From Micrococcales bacterium 31B (GTDB lineage: Bacteria; Actinomycetota; Actinomycetes; Actinomycetales; Dermabacteraceae), in contig JAFFTF010000010.1 of assembly GCA_022803075.1 (NCBI GenBank), forward strand, positions 60,692 through 118,247: a stretch of 57,556 nucleotides of DNA, in the 5' to 3' direction. The first letter of the stretch is position 1; the number at the start of each line of letters is the position of its first letter. The notes beneath the pieces were generated by a model that had not been told where the DNA came from, made no database searches, and worked only from the letters and a program-made list of their open reading frames with translations. Positions 32,495 through 40,387 of the stretch are shown here, piece after piece. The position numbers were made by a program, and so were the translations under genes.

Positions 32495-34027
32495 CTACCC
32501 TAAATCGAGGGGAACCTGCCAGGTCAGCAGCGTGCCCGGGTCTGTGGCCTCGACGCTGAACACGCCGCCGTGCTCGCGCGCGCGAGCCGCGAGGTTCGCC
32601 ATGCCCGAGCTGCGGCGCGGAGTCACGTCGATACCCACCCCGTTGTCGGCCACATTGATCGTGAACCACACGGAGTCGCGCTCCGCGAACGGCGGCCGCA
32701 CCGCCGTGGTCAGCGTGACGGCCACGGCGCTGGCCTTCGAGTGCCGCAGGGCGTTCGACAGCGCCTCGCGCACGACCGCGACCACGTCGTTGTGCACGCG
32801 CGCGTTGAGCGGCCCCGCGTGCCGCGAGTCGGCGCTCGAGTTCTCGCGCACCTGCTCCAAGACCGCCGAGTGTGCGATGCTCATGTGCAGGCTGGGCCTG
32901 AACCCGAACCCCACCGACGCCATCGCGATCTCGCGCCGCACCCGCGCCTCGAGCGTGTCGACCTCGCTCTCGTTGCGCAGCGCATGCACGATCGAGCGGA
33001 TCTGGGTCACGCTCGACGTGACCGTGTTGATGGTTTGTTGCAGGGTGGACGCGAGCGGCGCCCCCTTGGCACCGAGGTCACCGGCCATGCGCCGCGCCTC
33101 CTCGAGCTGTACGCCCGCCGCGAAGAGCTGCTGAATCGCGAGGTCGTGCAGGTCGCGCGAGATGCGCTGCCGCTCCGAGAGCAACTCGGTGGTCTCGGAG
33201 GCGTGGCGGGCCTCGGCGAGCTCGAGGGCGAGCGCGGCCTGGGTCGCGAAGGTCTCGGCGAGGGCGAGATCGTCCTCGGTGAACGGGGCCGCGCCGATCT
33301 CGCGCAGCGCGATGAGCACTCCGACCGCGTGTGCCCCGTTGACGAGCGGCGCGTACAGCGCGGGCCCGAAGCTGCGCAGCTCGTCGACCAGCAGTTCTTC
33401 GGTGTGGGCGAGGCTCGGCTCCAAGATGCCCTGCCGCGTGCGCAGCGACGTGCGGGTGCGCCCACCGGCGGGCATCACGATGCCGATCAAGTGGTCGAAC
33501 GGCCCCGCAATGAACTCGATCAGCCACTGTTCGTTCAGGGCGGGCAGCACCATCACCACGGCATCGGCGCCGGTGAACGATTCGACGAGGTCGCAGATGG
33601 ACTGCAAGACATCCTCGTTGTCGGCGCCGCTCAGCAGCGAGGTGGTGACGGCGCGGGCGGCCTCGGCGGCGCGGGCGCGCGTCTGGGCGTCCTTCACGAC
33701 CTGCGGCTTGGCGCGCGTCGCGAGACGCATGAAGGCGGTCTCGGCGAGCGCGGCGAGCCACTCGATGCGCTGCGCCGATTCGGGGGCGCGAACGCGCAGC
33801 GAGCCGATGGGGTGGCCGCGATGATGCAGCACGAACAGGTCTGAGATGTCGCCCTGCGGGGGCACCCAGCGCAGCTCGTAACTGCCGTGCGGCAGCAGCG
33901 CCGCGGCGCCCGCCGTGACGGCCCCGCGCACCTCAGTGAAGTTGGACGCCTCGGCGATGGAGCGCGTGACCTGGAACGTCAGGGTTTCGGCCTGGCCGCT
34001 CGGGTTAATCAGACCGGGCGTAATCAT
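32495..34027 (-). CDS. devS: GAF-domain sensor histidine kinase, DevS/DosS-like
   Basis: Cytosolic kinase of 510 aa. It has a partial GAF-like N-terminus (about 12-105), a GAF domain (about 128-272: GADAVVMVLPA, FGPALYAPLVNGAHAVGV, FTEDDLALAETFATQAALAL), and a HisKA_3 dimerisation helix with phosphoacceptor His294 in RISRDLHDLAIQQLFAAG. An HATPase domain follows with REALSNALRHSKAS and ADNGVGID. It is the NarL/DevR-partner type. Its ATG lies 23 bp inside the 3' end of cydC on the same strand, so it is the fifth gene of the cyd operon. Whether the GAF domain binds haem or another redox cofactor cannot be seen. Confidence 0.87.
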   Translation of the reverse strand: MITPGLINPSGQAETLTFQVTRSIAEASNFTEVRGAVTAGAAALLPHGSYELRWVPPQGDISDLFVLHHRGHPIGSLRVRAPESAQRIEWLAALAETAFMRLATRAKPQVVKDAQTRARAAEAARAVTTSLLSGADNEDVLQSICDLVESFTGADAVVMVLPALNEQWLIEFIAGPFDHLIGIVMPAGGRTRTSLRTRQGILEPSLAHTEELLVDELRSFGPALYAPLVNGAHAVGVLIALREIGAAPFTEDDLALAETFATQAALALELAEARHASETTELLSERQRISRDLHDLAIQQLFAAGVQLEEARRMAGDLGAKGAPLASTLQQTINTVTSSVTQIRSIVHALRNESEVDTLEARVRREIAMASVGFGFRPSLHMSIAHSAVLEQVRENSSADSRHAGPLNARVHNDVVAVVREALSNALRHSKASAVAVTLTTAVRPPFAERDSVWFTINVADNGVGIDVTPRRSSGMANLAARAREHGGVFSVEATDPGTLLTWQVPLDLG

Positions 34028-35738
34028 GGATCCTCATCGTAGTCGGGAACGATACCGGACGCGCCGTGGCCCCCTCGGGCGGCGCCGCATGCGTGACCAC
34101 CACAACCGCCTGGTCACGACCGAACAGGTCTCCATCGAGGATGGCCCGAAGCAGGTGGGCGGCGGAGGCGTCGTCGAGGTGTTCGGTGGGTTCGTCGAGC
34201 AGCACCACGGCGCTGCGCGACAGGAGGGCGCGAGCGAGCAGGAGGCGGCGTCGTTGGCCGCCCGACACATTGCCGCCCTGGCTCGTGAGGTCGGTGTCGA
34301 GGCCGTCGGGGAGGGCTTCGAGCCAGGGGCCGAGACCCACGCGCGTGAGGGCGTCGAGCAGGTCGGCTTCGGTGGCATCCCCCTGCGCGAGCAGCAGGTT
34401 TTCGCGCAGCGTGGTGGCGAACAGGTGGGCGTCCTCGGCGAAAAACTGCGGTTCTGCGTGGCGCGTGAGCACGGTGCCAGCCCGCGCGGGCAGGAGCCCC
34501 GAGAGGGTGAGCAGCAGGCTGGTCTTGCCGCTGCCGCTCGGGCCGGTGAGGCACACACGATCGCCTGGGTTGAGGGTCAGGTCGATGCCACGCACTGCGT
34601 CGTGGTCGTGCCCCGCTGCCAGGCCGCGCGCGGTCAGGAAGGCCGGGGCGGGGGCGTCCGGTGCGGTTGCCAAGGGGGGGCGGCCCGCGGGCGTGGGGCC
34701 CGGACGCTCCGGGGGCGCGGTGGCCGGGCCGACTGCGCTGGCCGGGCCGGGCGCGCTGGCGCCTCCGGGTGCGGCGCTGAGGTCGAGCACGGCGGCGAGT
34801 CGTCGCGCCGCGGCGCGGCCGCGCACGAGGGCCGTCGCGGCGGCGGGCAGCGCCGAGGCCGCCTCGAACGCCGCGAGTGGCACGAGGCACACGATGGTGA
34901 ACCAGGGAGCATTGAGGTCACCGGCCGAGAGGGCGGGCAGCACCGCCCACACGCCGCCCACGAGCGCGATGCCCTGAGCGACGGGCGACAGGGCCGCGGC
35001 GTAGGCGAGCCCTCGCGCTGACCTGCGCTGGGTGCGTTCGATGTCGCGCTGGCGCGTGGAGATCGCTTCGAGGCGTTCGGCGAGGCGGCCGGCCAGCCGC
35101 AGGGGCAGGGCCGCGTCGAGCGTGGCCGTGACGTCGGCGCGCTGGTCGGCCTGCAGGTCAACGAGCGCGGCCTCGGCGCGCAGGGTCGCGCGTTCGGCGA
35201 GGGCCGGCACGAGCCAGGTCGCGACGGCGAGACCCACGAGCAAGAAAGCCGCGGCGGGCAGGGAGTGCGTGGCGATCAAACCGACGGGGGCGAGCACCAT
35301 CACGCCCGCAACGACGGTGGGGATGTACCCGCGCACGACGGCGTCTCCCACGGCGTCGGCGTCGGCGCCGAGCCGCTGCACGAGGTCGCCGCGGGGTATG
35401 CGCACGACCCGTTCGGCCGCGCGGGGTGAGCTCGCGATGCGCTCGAACACGCGCCCGCGCAGGGCGACCACTCCGGCGAGGCCCACGTCGTGGGCGAGCA
35501 ACCGGTCGAGGTAGCGGAACACGCCGCGGGTCACGCCGAACGCTCGCACCCCCGTGATGGCGATGGAGAGGGTGAGCACGGGCGGCATTTGCCACGCGCG
35601 CGTGATGAGCCAGGCCGAGACGGCGCTGAGCGAGAGCGCCGCGAGCAGCGTGACGCAGGCCGCGGCGACGGCGAGCACCAGACGCCGGCGGGGCAGTCTC
35701 ATCTCGCTCACGACGCGCGAGAACTCCGCGTGCCTCAT
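34005..35738 (-). CDS. cydC: ABC transporter CydC (thiol exporter for cytochrome bd assembly)
   Basis: Half-transporter of 577 aa: about six transmembrane helices (about 18-305), an Ala/Pro-rich linker (about 345-395), then the ATPase with Walker A GPSGSGKTS, signature VSGGQRRRL and Walker B VVLLDEPTEHLDD. With CydD it exports glutathione or cysteine-like reductants needed to assemble cytochrome bd. The start at 35738 overlaps the cydD stop (ATGA); a longer frame reading into cydD is rejected. The last 23 bp encode the start of the devS-like kinase in another frame. Confidence 0.92.
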   Translation of the reverse strand: MRHAEFSRVVSEMRLPRRRLVLAVAAACVTLLAALSLSAVSAWLITRAWQMPPVLTLSIAITGVRAFGVTRGVFRYLDRLLAHDVGLAGVVALRGRVFERIASSPRAAERVVRIPRGDLVQRLGADADAVGDAVVRGYIPTVVAGVMVLAPVGLIATHSLPAAAFLLVGLAVATWLVPALAERATLRAEAALVDLQADQRADVTATLDAALPLRLAGRLAERLEAISTRQRDIERTQRRSARGLAYAAALSPVAQGIALVGGVWAVLPALSAGDLNAPWFTIVCLVPLAAFEAASALPAAATALVRGRAAARRLAAVLDLSAAPGGASAPGPASAVGPATAPPERPGPTPAGRPPLATAPDAPAPAFLTARGLAAGHDHDAVRGIDLTLNPGDRVCLTGPSGSGKTSLLLTLSGLLPARAGTVLTRHAEPQFFAEDAHLFATTLRENLLLAQGDATEADLLDALTRVGLGPWLEALPDGLDTDLTSQGGNVSGGQRRRLLLARALLSRSAVVLLDEPTEHLDDASAAHLLRAILDGDLFGRDQAVVVVTHAAPPEGATARPVSFPTTMRIHDYARSD

Positions 35739-37498
35739 GCGGCGCTCACCTCGATGACGTGGTCGGCGGCCGCGATCAGTTCGGGCCGATGCGCGACCAT
35801 CACGACCGTGTGGCCGAGGTCTGCGCGCGAGCGCAGGGCGTCGAGCACGAGGGACTCGGTGTCGGCGTCGAGGTGGGCGGTGGGCTCGTCGGCGAGCACG
35901 AGCGGGGCAGGGTGCAAAAGCAGTCGAGCCACCGCGAGCCGCTGCGCCTCGCCGCGAGACAGTCCCGCTCCGTGCGGGCCGAGCTCGAGGTCGAGCGGGT
36001 CGCCGCCGTCGCCCGCGTGCGTGGCGAGCACGCGGGCCAGGCCCACGCGCTCCAGCACCTCCACGAGGCGGGCGTCGGGTGGGGCGGACGCCTCGGGGGG
36101 CAGAAACGCGAGCAGGTTGCGTCGCACGGTGCCGGGGAAGATCGTGGGTCGTTGTTCCAGGTAGGCCGCGGTCGGGCGAGCGGGGGCAGCCGGGGAGGCC
36201 GCTGGTGCGGGGGAGGACGCGGGCAGGGTGGAGCACTCGATGCTCCCCTCATCGAGCGACACGGCCCCGACCAGGGCGTGCAACAGGGTGGTCTTGCCCG
36301 CGCCGGAGGGGCCGACGAGGGCCGTCACGCGGCCCGGCACGAGCTCGCCGCGGGCGCGCCAGGGGGCAAAGCCGCTGCGGGCGCGCACCGACACGTCGCG
36401 CAGCGCGATGCGAGGCGCGGTTGCACCCACCTCGGCACCCGCCGCACCCACAGCACCCTCTGCACCACCGCCACCCCCGCCCGCCGTGGCAACACCGACT
36501 GCCGAACCCGCACCCCCGCCAGCCCCGGCGTCCGCGGCCAACGCGTCAAACGCGGCGTCCACGGCGGCCAGGCCGTCCTCGCTCGCATGAAAGGCCGCCC
36601 CGAGCTGGCGCAGCGGCAAATAAATATCGGGCGCGAGGATCAGCACGATCAGCCCGGCCTCGAGCGTCATCTGCCCCTCAAGCAGGCGCAGCCCGATGGT
36701 CACGGCGATCAGCGCAACGCACAGGGTCGTCAACCACTCCAGCACGAGCGCCGAGAGAAAGGCAAAGCGCAGCGTCGTCATCGAGGTGCGCCGATACGAC
36801 TGCGAGAGGGCATCGATGCGGCGGCCCATGTGCCCCACTCGGCGCGCGTGCACGAGGGTCGGCAGCCCCTCCAGCATGTCGTGATGGGCGGCCTCCAAGC
36901 GTTCGAGCGCCGCGAGGCGGTCGGCCGAGCGGCCCTCCGTGAGGCGGCCGATGAGCCACATGAACACGGGAATCAGCGGCAGCGTCAGTACCGCGATCAG
37001 CGCCGAGAGCGGGTCTTGCACGAACACCATGAGCACCACGACGGGGGTCAGCACCGAGGCGGAGAGCAGGGTGGGTAGGTAGCCGGTGAAATACGGGCGC
37101 AGCGATTCAAGACCGACTGTTGCGACCGTCGCGCGCGCGGGTGCCACCGACTGCACGTGCCGCAGGGGCGTCGCCAGCACGGCTCCGAGCACGCGAGATT
37201 GGAGGTCCGCCACCACCTGGCCCGCGCTGTGCTGCGCGAAGCGCGTCTGCGCAAAGGTGAGGGCCACGCGCGCGAACACGAGCAGCGCGATCCACCCGAG
37301 TGGCGCAACCAGGGAGGAGGGGGCGAGCCGGGCCACGATGGCGTCCGCGAGGGCCCCGCCCAACACGATGGCAAGCCCCACCGTCACGAGCGTCTGGGCC
37401 ACGGCGAGGCCCGTGCCCAGGGCAAGGTAGCGCCGCACGGGCCCGACCTCGCGCACGAGGCGCGGGTCGAGCGGCGGGCGGGCCCGGCGTTCGCTCAC
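35735..37498 (-). CDS. cydD: ABC transporter CydD
   Basis: Partner of CydC, 587 aa, from a GTG overlapping the cydB stop. It has a transmembrane domain (about 25-310), then a Gly/Ala-rich linker (about 325-365), and an ATPase with Walker A GPSGAGKTT, signature LSRGEAQR and Walker B LVLADEPTAHLD. The signature has Arg in place of the usual second Gly, within family tolerance. The operon cydA-cydB-cydD-cydC is the standard actinobacterial order. Confidence 0.92.
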   Translation of the reverse strand: MSERRARPPLDPRLVREVGPVRRYLALGTGLAVAQTLVTVGLAIVLGGALADAIVARLAPSSLVAPLGWIALLVFARVALTFAQTRFAQHSAGQVVADLQSRVLGAVLATPLRHVQSVAPARATVATVGLESLRPYFTGYLPTLLSASVLTPVVVLMVFVQDPLSALIAVLTLPLIPVFMWLIGRLTEGRSADRLAALERLEAAHHDMLEGLPTLVHARRVGHMGRRIDALSQSYRRTSMTTLRFAFLSALVLEWLTTLCVALIAVTIGLRLLEGQMTLEAGLIVLILAPDIYLPLRQLGAAFHASEDGLAAVDAAFDALAADAGAGGGAGSAVGVATAGGGGGGAEGAVGAAGAEVGATAPRIALRDVSVRARSGFAPWRARGELVPGRVTALVGPSGAGKTTLLHALVGAVSLDEGSIECSTLPASSPAPAASPAAPARPTAAYLEQRPTIFPGTVRRNLLAFLPPEASAPPDARLVEVLERVGLARVLATHAGDGGDPLDLELGPHGAGLSRGEAQRLAVARLLLHPAPLVLADEPTAHLDADTESLVLDALRSRADLGHTVVMVAHRPELIAAADHVIEVSAA

Positions 37499-38547
37499 TT
37501 CTCGAGCAGCAGGGCGCGCTTGATCTCGGAGAGCGACGGCAGGCCGGTGGCGGGGGGTATGTGGTCCACCGAGATGCGGTGCCTAAACACCCAGTACGCC
37601 CACGTCTGGTAGCCGATCACGATGGGAGTGATCGCGACGGCGCACCACGTCATGACGGTGAGGGTGTATTCGGTCGACGAGTTACCGGCGACCGTGAGCG
37701 ACCACGCGGGGTTCAGGGTCGACGGCATGAGGTTCGGGAACAGCGAACCGAACAGCAGCACCGACGCCGCGACGATGGTGAGGGTCGAGCCGATAAAGCC
37801 GACGCCCTCGCGCTGAATCACGGTGCCCGCGAGCGCGGCGATGATGCCGAGCACGGCGAGCGCGACCATCGCCCAGGTCCAATCCTTGCCGTAGGCGAGC
37901 TGGGTCCACAGCCCGAACGCGAGCGTGAGCAGGGCCGCCACCACGCCGATCTGCATCGCGAGCGATATCGCATCGCGGCGCAGCTGATCGGTGGTTTTCA
38001 GGGCGATGTAGAGGGCGCCGTGCAGGGCAAACAAGGCCACGAACACGAGGCCGCCGAGCAGCGCGTACGGGTTCAGCAGCGAGAAGAAGCCGCCCACGAA
38101 CTGCTTGTCGGCGCTCACCTCCACGCCGCGCACGAGGTTCGCGAAGGCGACTCCCCACAGCAGCGCGGGCAGCCACGACCCGAACGCGATGCAGAGGTCC
38201 CAGCGGCGGCGCCACGCGACGTCGTTGATCTTGCCGCGATAGTCGATGGCCATAATGCGCAGTATCAACGCGAGGAGAATCAGAAACAGGGGCAGGTAGA
38301 AGCCCGAGAACAGGGTCGCGTACCAGTCGGGAAAAGCCGCGAACATCGCGCCGCCCGCCGTCAGCAGCCACACCTCGTTGCCGTCCCACACGGGGCCGAT
38401 CGTGTTAAGTACGGCGCGGCGGCGCTTCTCGTCGCCGCGGCCGAGCGGCAGCATGAGCATGCCCACGCCGAAGTCGAAACCCTCGAGCACGAAGTACACC
38501 GTGAACAGCAGGCCGATGATGCAAAACCACAGTATTTGCAGGTCCAT
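37495..38547 (-). CDS. cydB: Cytochrome bd ubiquinol/menaquinol oxidase subunit II
   Basis: Membrane subunit of 350 aa starting MDLQILWFCIIGLLFTVYFV, with TAGGAG upstream (the TAG is the cydA stop). Family motifs EGFDFGVGMLML and GPVWDGNEVWLLTAGGAMFA are near the N-terminus, and about nine hydrophobic helices follow. It pairs with CydA in the high-affinity terminal oxidase. It overlaps cydD by 4 bp. Confidence 0.95.
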   Translation of the reverse strand: MDLQILWFCIIGLLFTVYFVLEGFDFGVGMLMLPLGRGDEKRRRAVLNTIGPVWDGNEVWLLTAGGAMFAAFPDWYATLFSGFYLPLFLILLALILRIMAIDYRGKINDVAWRRRWDLCIAFGSWLPALLWGVAFANLVRGVEVSADKQFVGGFFSLLNPYALLGGLVFVALFALHGALYIALKTTDQLRRDAISLAMQIGVVAALLTLAFGLWTQLAYGKDWTWAMVALAVLGIIAALAGTVIQREGVGFIGSTLTIVAASVLLFGSLFPNLMPSTLNPAWSLTVAGNSSTEYTLTVMTWCAVAITPIVIGYQTWAYWVFRHRISVDHIPPATGLPSLSEIKRALLLEK

Positions 38548-38554
38548 GATGCTC

Positions 38555-40096
38555 CTAGTACGCGAACGAGAGGTGGTCGGGCTTCTCTGAGGTTTTGGAC
38601 GCCGGGGCATCCTCCTTGGCCGGTTCGAGCCCGTGCTCGGCATAGCGCCGTTGCAGGTTGAACCACACGAGGAACAACAGGAAGTACAGCACCGTGAACC
38701 CGACCAGCGTGAACGCGACGACCTCCCAGCCATGCTGCGAGACGCCCGCGGCGGTGTCGAGCCGGATGCGCGGATCACCCGTGGGGTTGGGCGCGACCAG
38801 CCACGGCTGGCGGCCCATCTCGGTGAACACCCACCCCGCCGAGTTGGCGAAGAAGGGGAACGGAATCGCGATCAGCGCGAGCCACTTGTACCAGGTCTGG
38901 TCGGGGGTGCGGCCCTTGCGCGTGACCCACCAGCCGGCCAGGGCGAGCAGGATCGAACCGGCCGAGAGGCCGATCATCATGCGGAACGACCAGTACGTGA
39001 CGAACAGGTTGGGCTTGTAGTTCATCTCGCCGTACTTGGCCGTGTATTCGGTCTGCAGGTCGGGAATGCCCTTCAGCTCAGACGTGAAGCTGTTGGTCGC
39101 CAAGAACGACGTGAGGCCTGGAATCTCGATCGCATGGGTGATGCCCTCGCACGAGTTGAGCGTGCCCACCGAAAGCACCGAGAACGGGGCGCCGTCGGGG
39201 TAGGTCTCGCAGAGGGCCTCGGCGGACGCCATTTTGATCGGCTGCTGCTCAAACATCAGCTTGGCCTGGGCATCGCCCGAGATCGCGAGGCCAATGCCCG
39301 AGACGAACATGACCACGATCGCGACGAACGAACCCGCGCGGTAGACCTGGGTGGCGTCGCGGCGCAGGCGAGCGATGATGCCGGGGCGATCCGCGTCGCC
39401 GCGCAGGGGTGCGGGCAGGGCCGCGATGGAGGCGGCGTCACCCGATTCGAGCGCCTTGATGCGCTGCATGTTGCGCACCATGTGGAAGCCCGCGATGCCC
39501 GCCACGAACGACGCGGCGACCAGCAGGGCGCCCGTGATGACGTGGGGGAACGCGGCGAGGGCCGTGTTGTTGGTGAGCAACGCCCAAATGCTGGTGAGCT
39601 CGGCGCGGCCCTTCTCTGCGTTATAGGTGGCGCCCACGGGGTGCTGCATGAACGAGTTGGCGGCGATGATGAAGTACGCCGACGCGTTGACACCTACGGC
39701 AAACAACCAGATCGCGGTGAGGTGCACCTTCTTGGGCAGGCGGTCCCAGCCGAACATCCACAGGCCGAGGAACGTCGACTCGAGGAAGAACGCCACGAGG
39801 CCCTCCAGCGCGAGGGGCGCCCCGAACACGTCTCCCACAAAACGCGAGTACTCGCTCCAGTTCATGCCGAACTGAAACTCCTGCACGATGCCGGTCGCGA
39901 CGCCGAGGGCGAAGTTAATCAGCAGCAGTTTGCCGAAGAACTTCGTGAGTCGCAGCCACTTCTCGTGGCCGGTGCGCACCCAGGCGGTCTGAAAGATGGC
40001 GACGATGGGGGCGAGCCCGATGGTGAGGGGCACGAACAGAAAGTGGTAGACGGTCGTGATGCCGAACTGCCAACGCGAGAGGTCGAGGACGTCCAT
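38555..40096 (-). CDS. cydA: Cytochrome bd oxidase subunit I
   Basis: Quinol-oxidising, haem-bearing subunit of 513 aa with about nine membrane helices. The haem ligand regions are visible: the N-terminal RWQFGITTVYHFLFVP (haem b595/d side), NSFMQHPVGA (b558 His) and FTEMGRQPW around the Met ligand. The Q-loop is of the short type. The start ATG at 40096 begins MDVLDLSRWQ; AAGGA is about 11 nt upstream. It is the first gene of cydABDC-devS. The upstream region has a TAACAT -10 and two DosR-like boxes. Confidence 0.95.
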   Translation of the reverse strand: MDVLDLSRWQFGITTVYHFLFVPLTIGLAPIVAIFQTAWVRTGHEKWLRLTKFFGKLLLINFALGVATGIVQEFQFGMNWSEYSRFVGDVFGAPLALEGLVAFFLESTFLGLWMFGWDRLPKKVHLTAIWLFAVGVNASAYFIIAANSFMQHPVGATYNAEKGRAELTSIWALLTNNTALAAFPHVITGALLVAASFVAGIAGFHMVRNMQRIKALESGDAASIAALPAPLRGDADRPGIIARLRRDATQVYRAGSFVAIVVMFVSGIGLAISGDAQAKLMFEQQPIKMASAEALCETYPDGAPFSVLSVGTLNSCEGITHAIEIPGLTSFLATNSFTSELKGIPDLQTEYTAKYGEMNYKPNLFVTYWSFRMMIGLSAGSILLALAGWWVTRKGRTPDQTWYKWLALIAIPFPFFANSAGWVFTEMGRQPWLVAPNPTGDPRIRLDTAAGVSQHGWEVVAFTLVGFTVLYFLLFLVWFNLQRRYAEHGLEPAKEDAPASKTSEKPDHLSFAY

Positions 40097-40151
40097 TCCG
40101 AATCGATCCTTTAGTGGTGATGGGCGGGCGCGAGTTTGGCCCGACACCTTG

Positions 40152-40157
40152 ATGTTA
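40152..40157 (-). promoter_or_regulatory. Putative -10 box of the cydABDC-devS operon
   Basis: Minus-strand TAACAT, about 55 nt upstream of the cydA ATG. The nearer DosR-like box ends about 22 bp further upstream, where an activator touching the -35 region would sit. Confidence 0.45.
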
Positions 40158-40179
40158 CGCTGCCTCTGCATAAATCTCA

Positions 40180-40194
40180 GGGGCTTTTGGTCCC
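40180..40194. promoter_or_regulatory. DevR/DosR-box-like site, cydA-proximal
   Basis: GGGGCTTTTGGTCCC resembles the DosR consensus core (GGGACT..AGTCCC). It lies at the expected -35 edge of the cydA promoter. Confidence 0.5.
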
Positions 40195-40222
40195 GCGGCG
40201 AACGCTCATCTGCGCAGGTCAT

Positions 40223-40238
40223 CGGGACTTTTGGCCCG
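40223..40238. promoter_or_regulatory. DevR/DosR-box-like site, cydA-distal
   Basis: CGGGACTTTTGGCCCG matches the DosR-type palindrome well, including flanking C/G. It is centred about 43 bp upstream of the proximal site, roughly four helical turns. Confidence 0.55.
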
Positions 40239-40387
40239 GTGGGAGACGGATTGCGTGGGAACCATTCGCGGTCGCGGAGCGTCACATAGAGTGGAACCGC
40301 TGACGGGATCTGCGGTGAAGCGGTTCTCATCAGGGTTTATTCACACCACCGCGCCGCCGTCGTCGGCGGAGCTACTGCGAGGCTTTT

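Larger units (their letters stand above)
40097..40387. other. cydA control region, divergent from the coiled-coil membrane-protein gene
   Basis: 291 bp. On the minus strand it holds a TAACAT -10 and two GGGACT-type palindromes. On the plus strand, TAGAGT near 40287 is a possible -10 for the next gene, followed by a long-loop inverted repeat GAACCGCT/AGCGGTTC (40291-40323). Confidence 0.5.

Noticed and set aside
35739-36236. A longer CydC starting inside cydD
   Set aside because: The extra residues are an Arg/Pro-rich out-of-frame translation of cydD; the ATG at 35738 with ATGA overlap begins the normal CydC fold.
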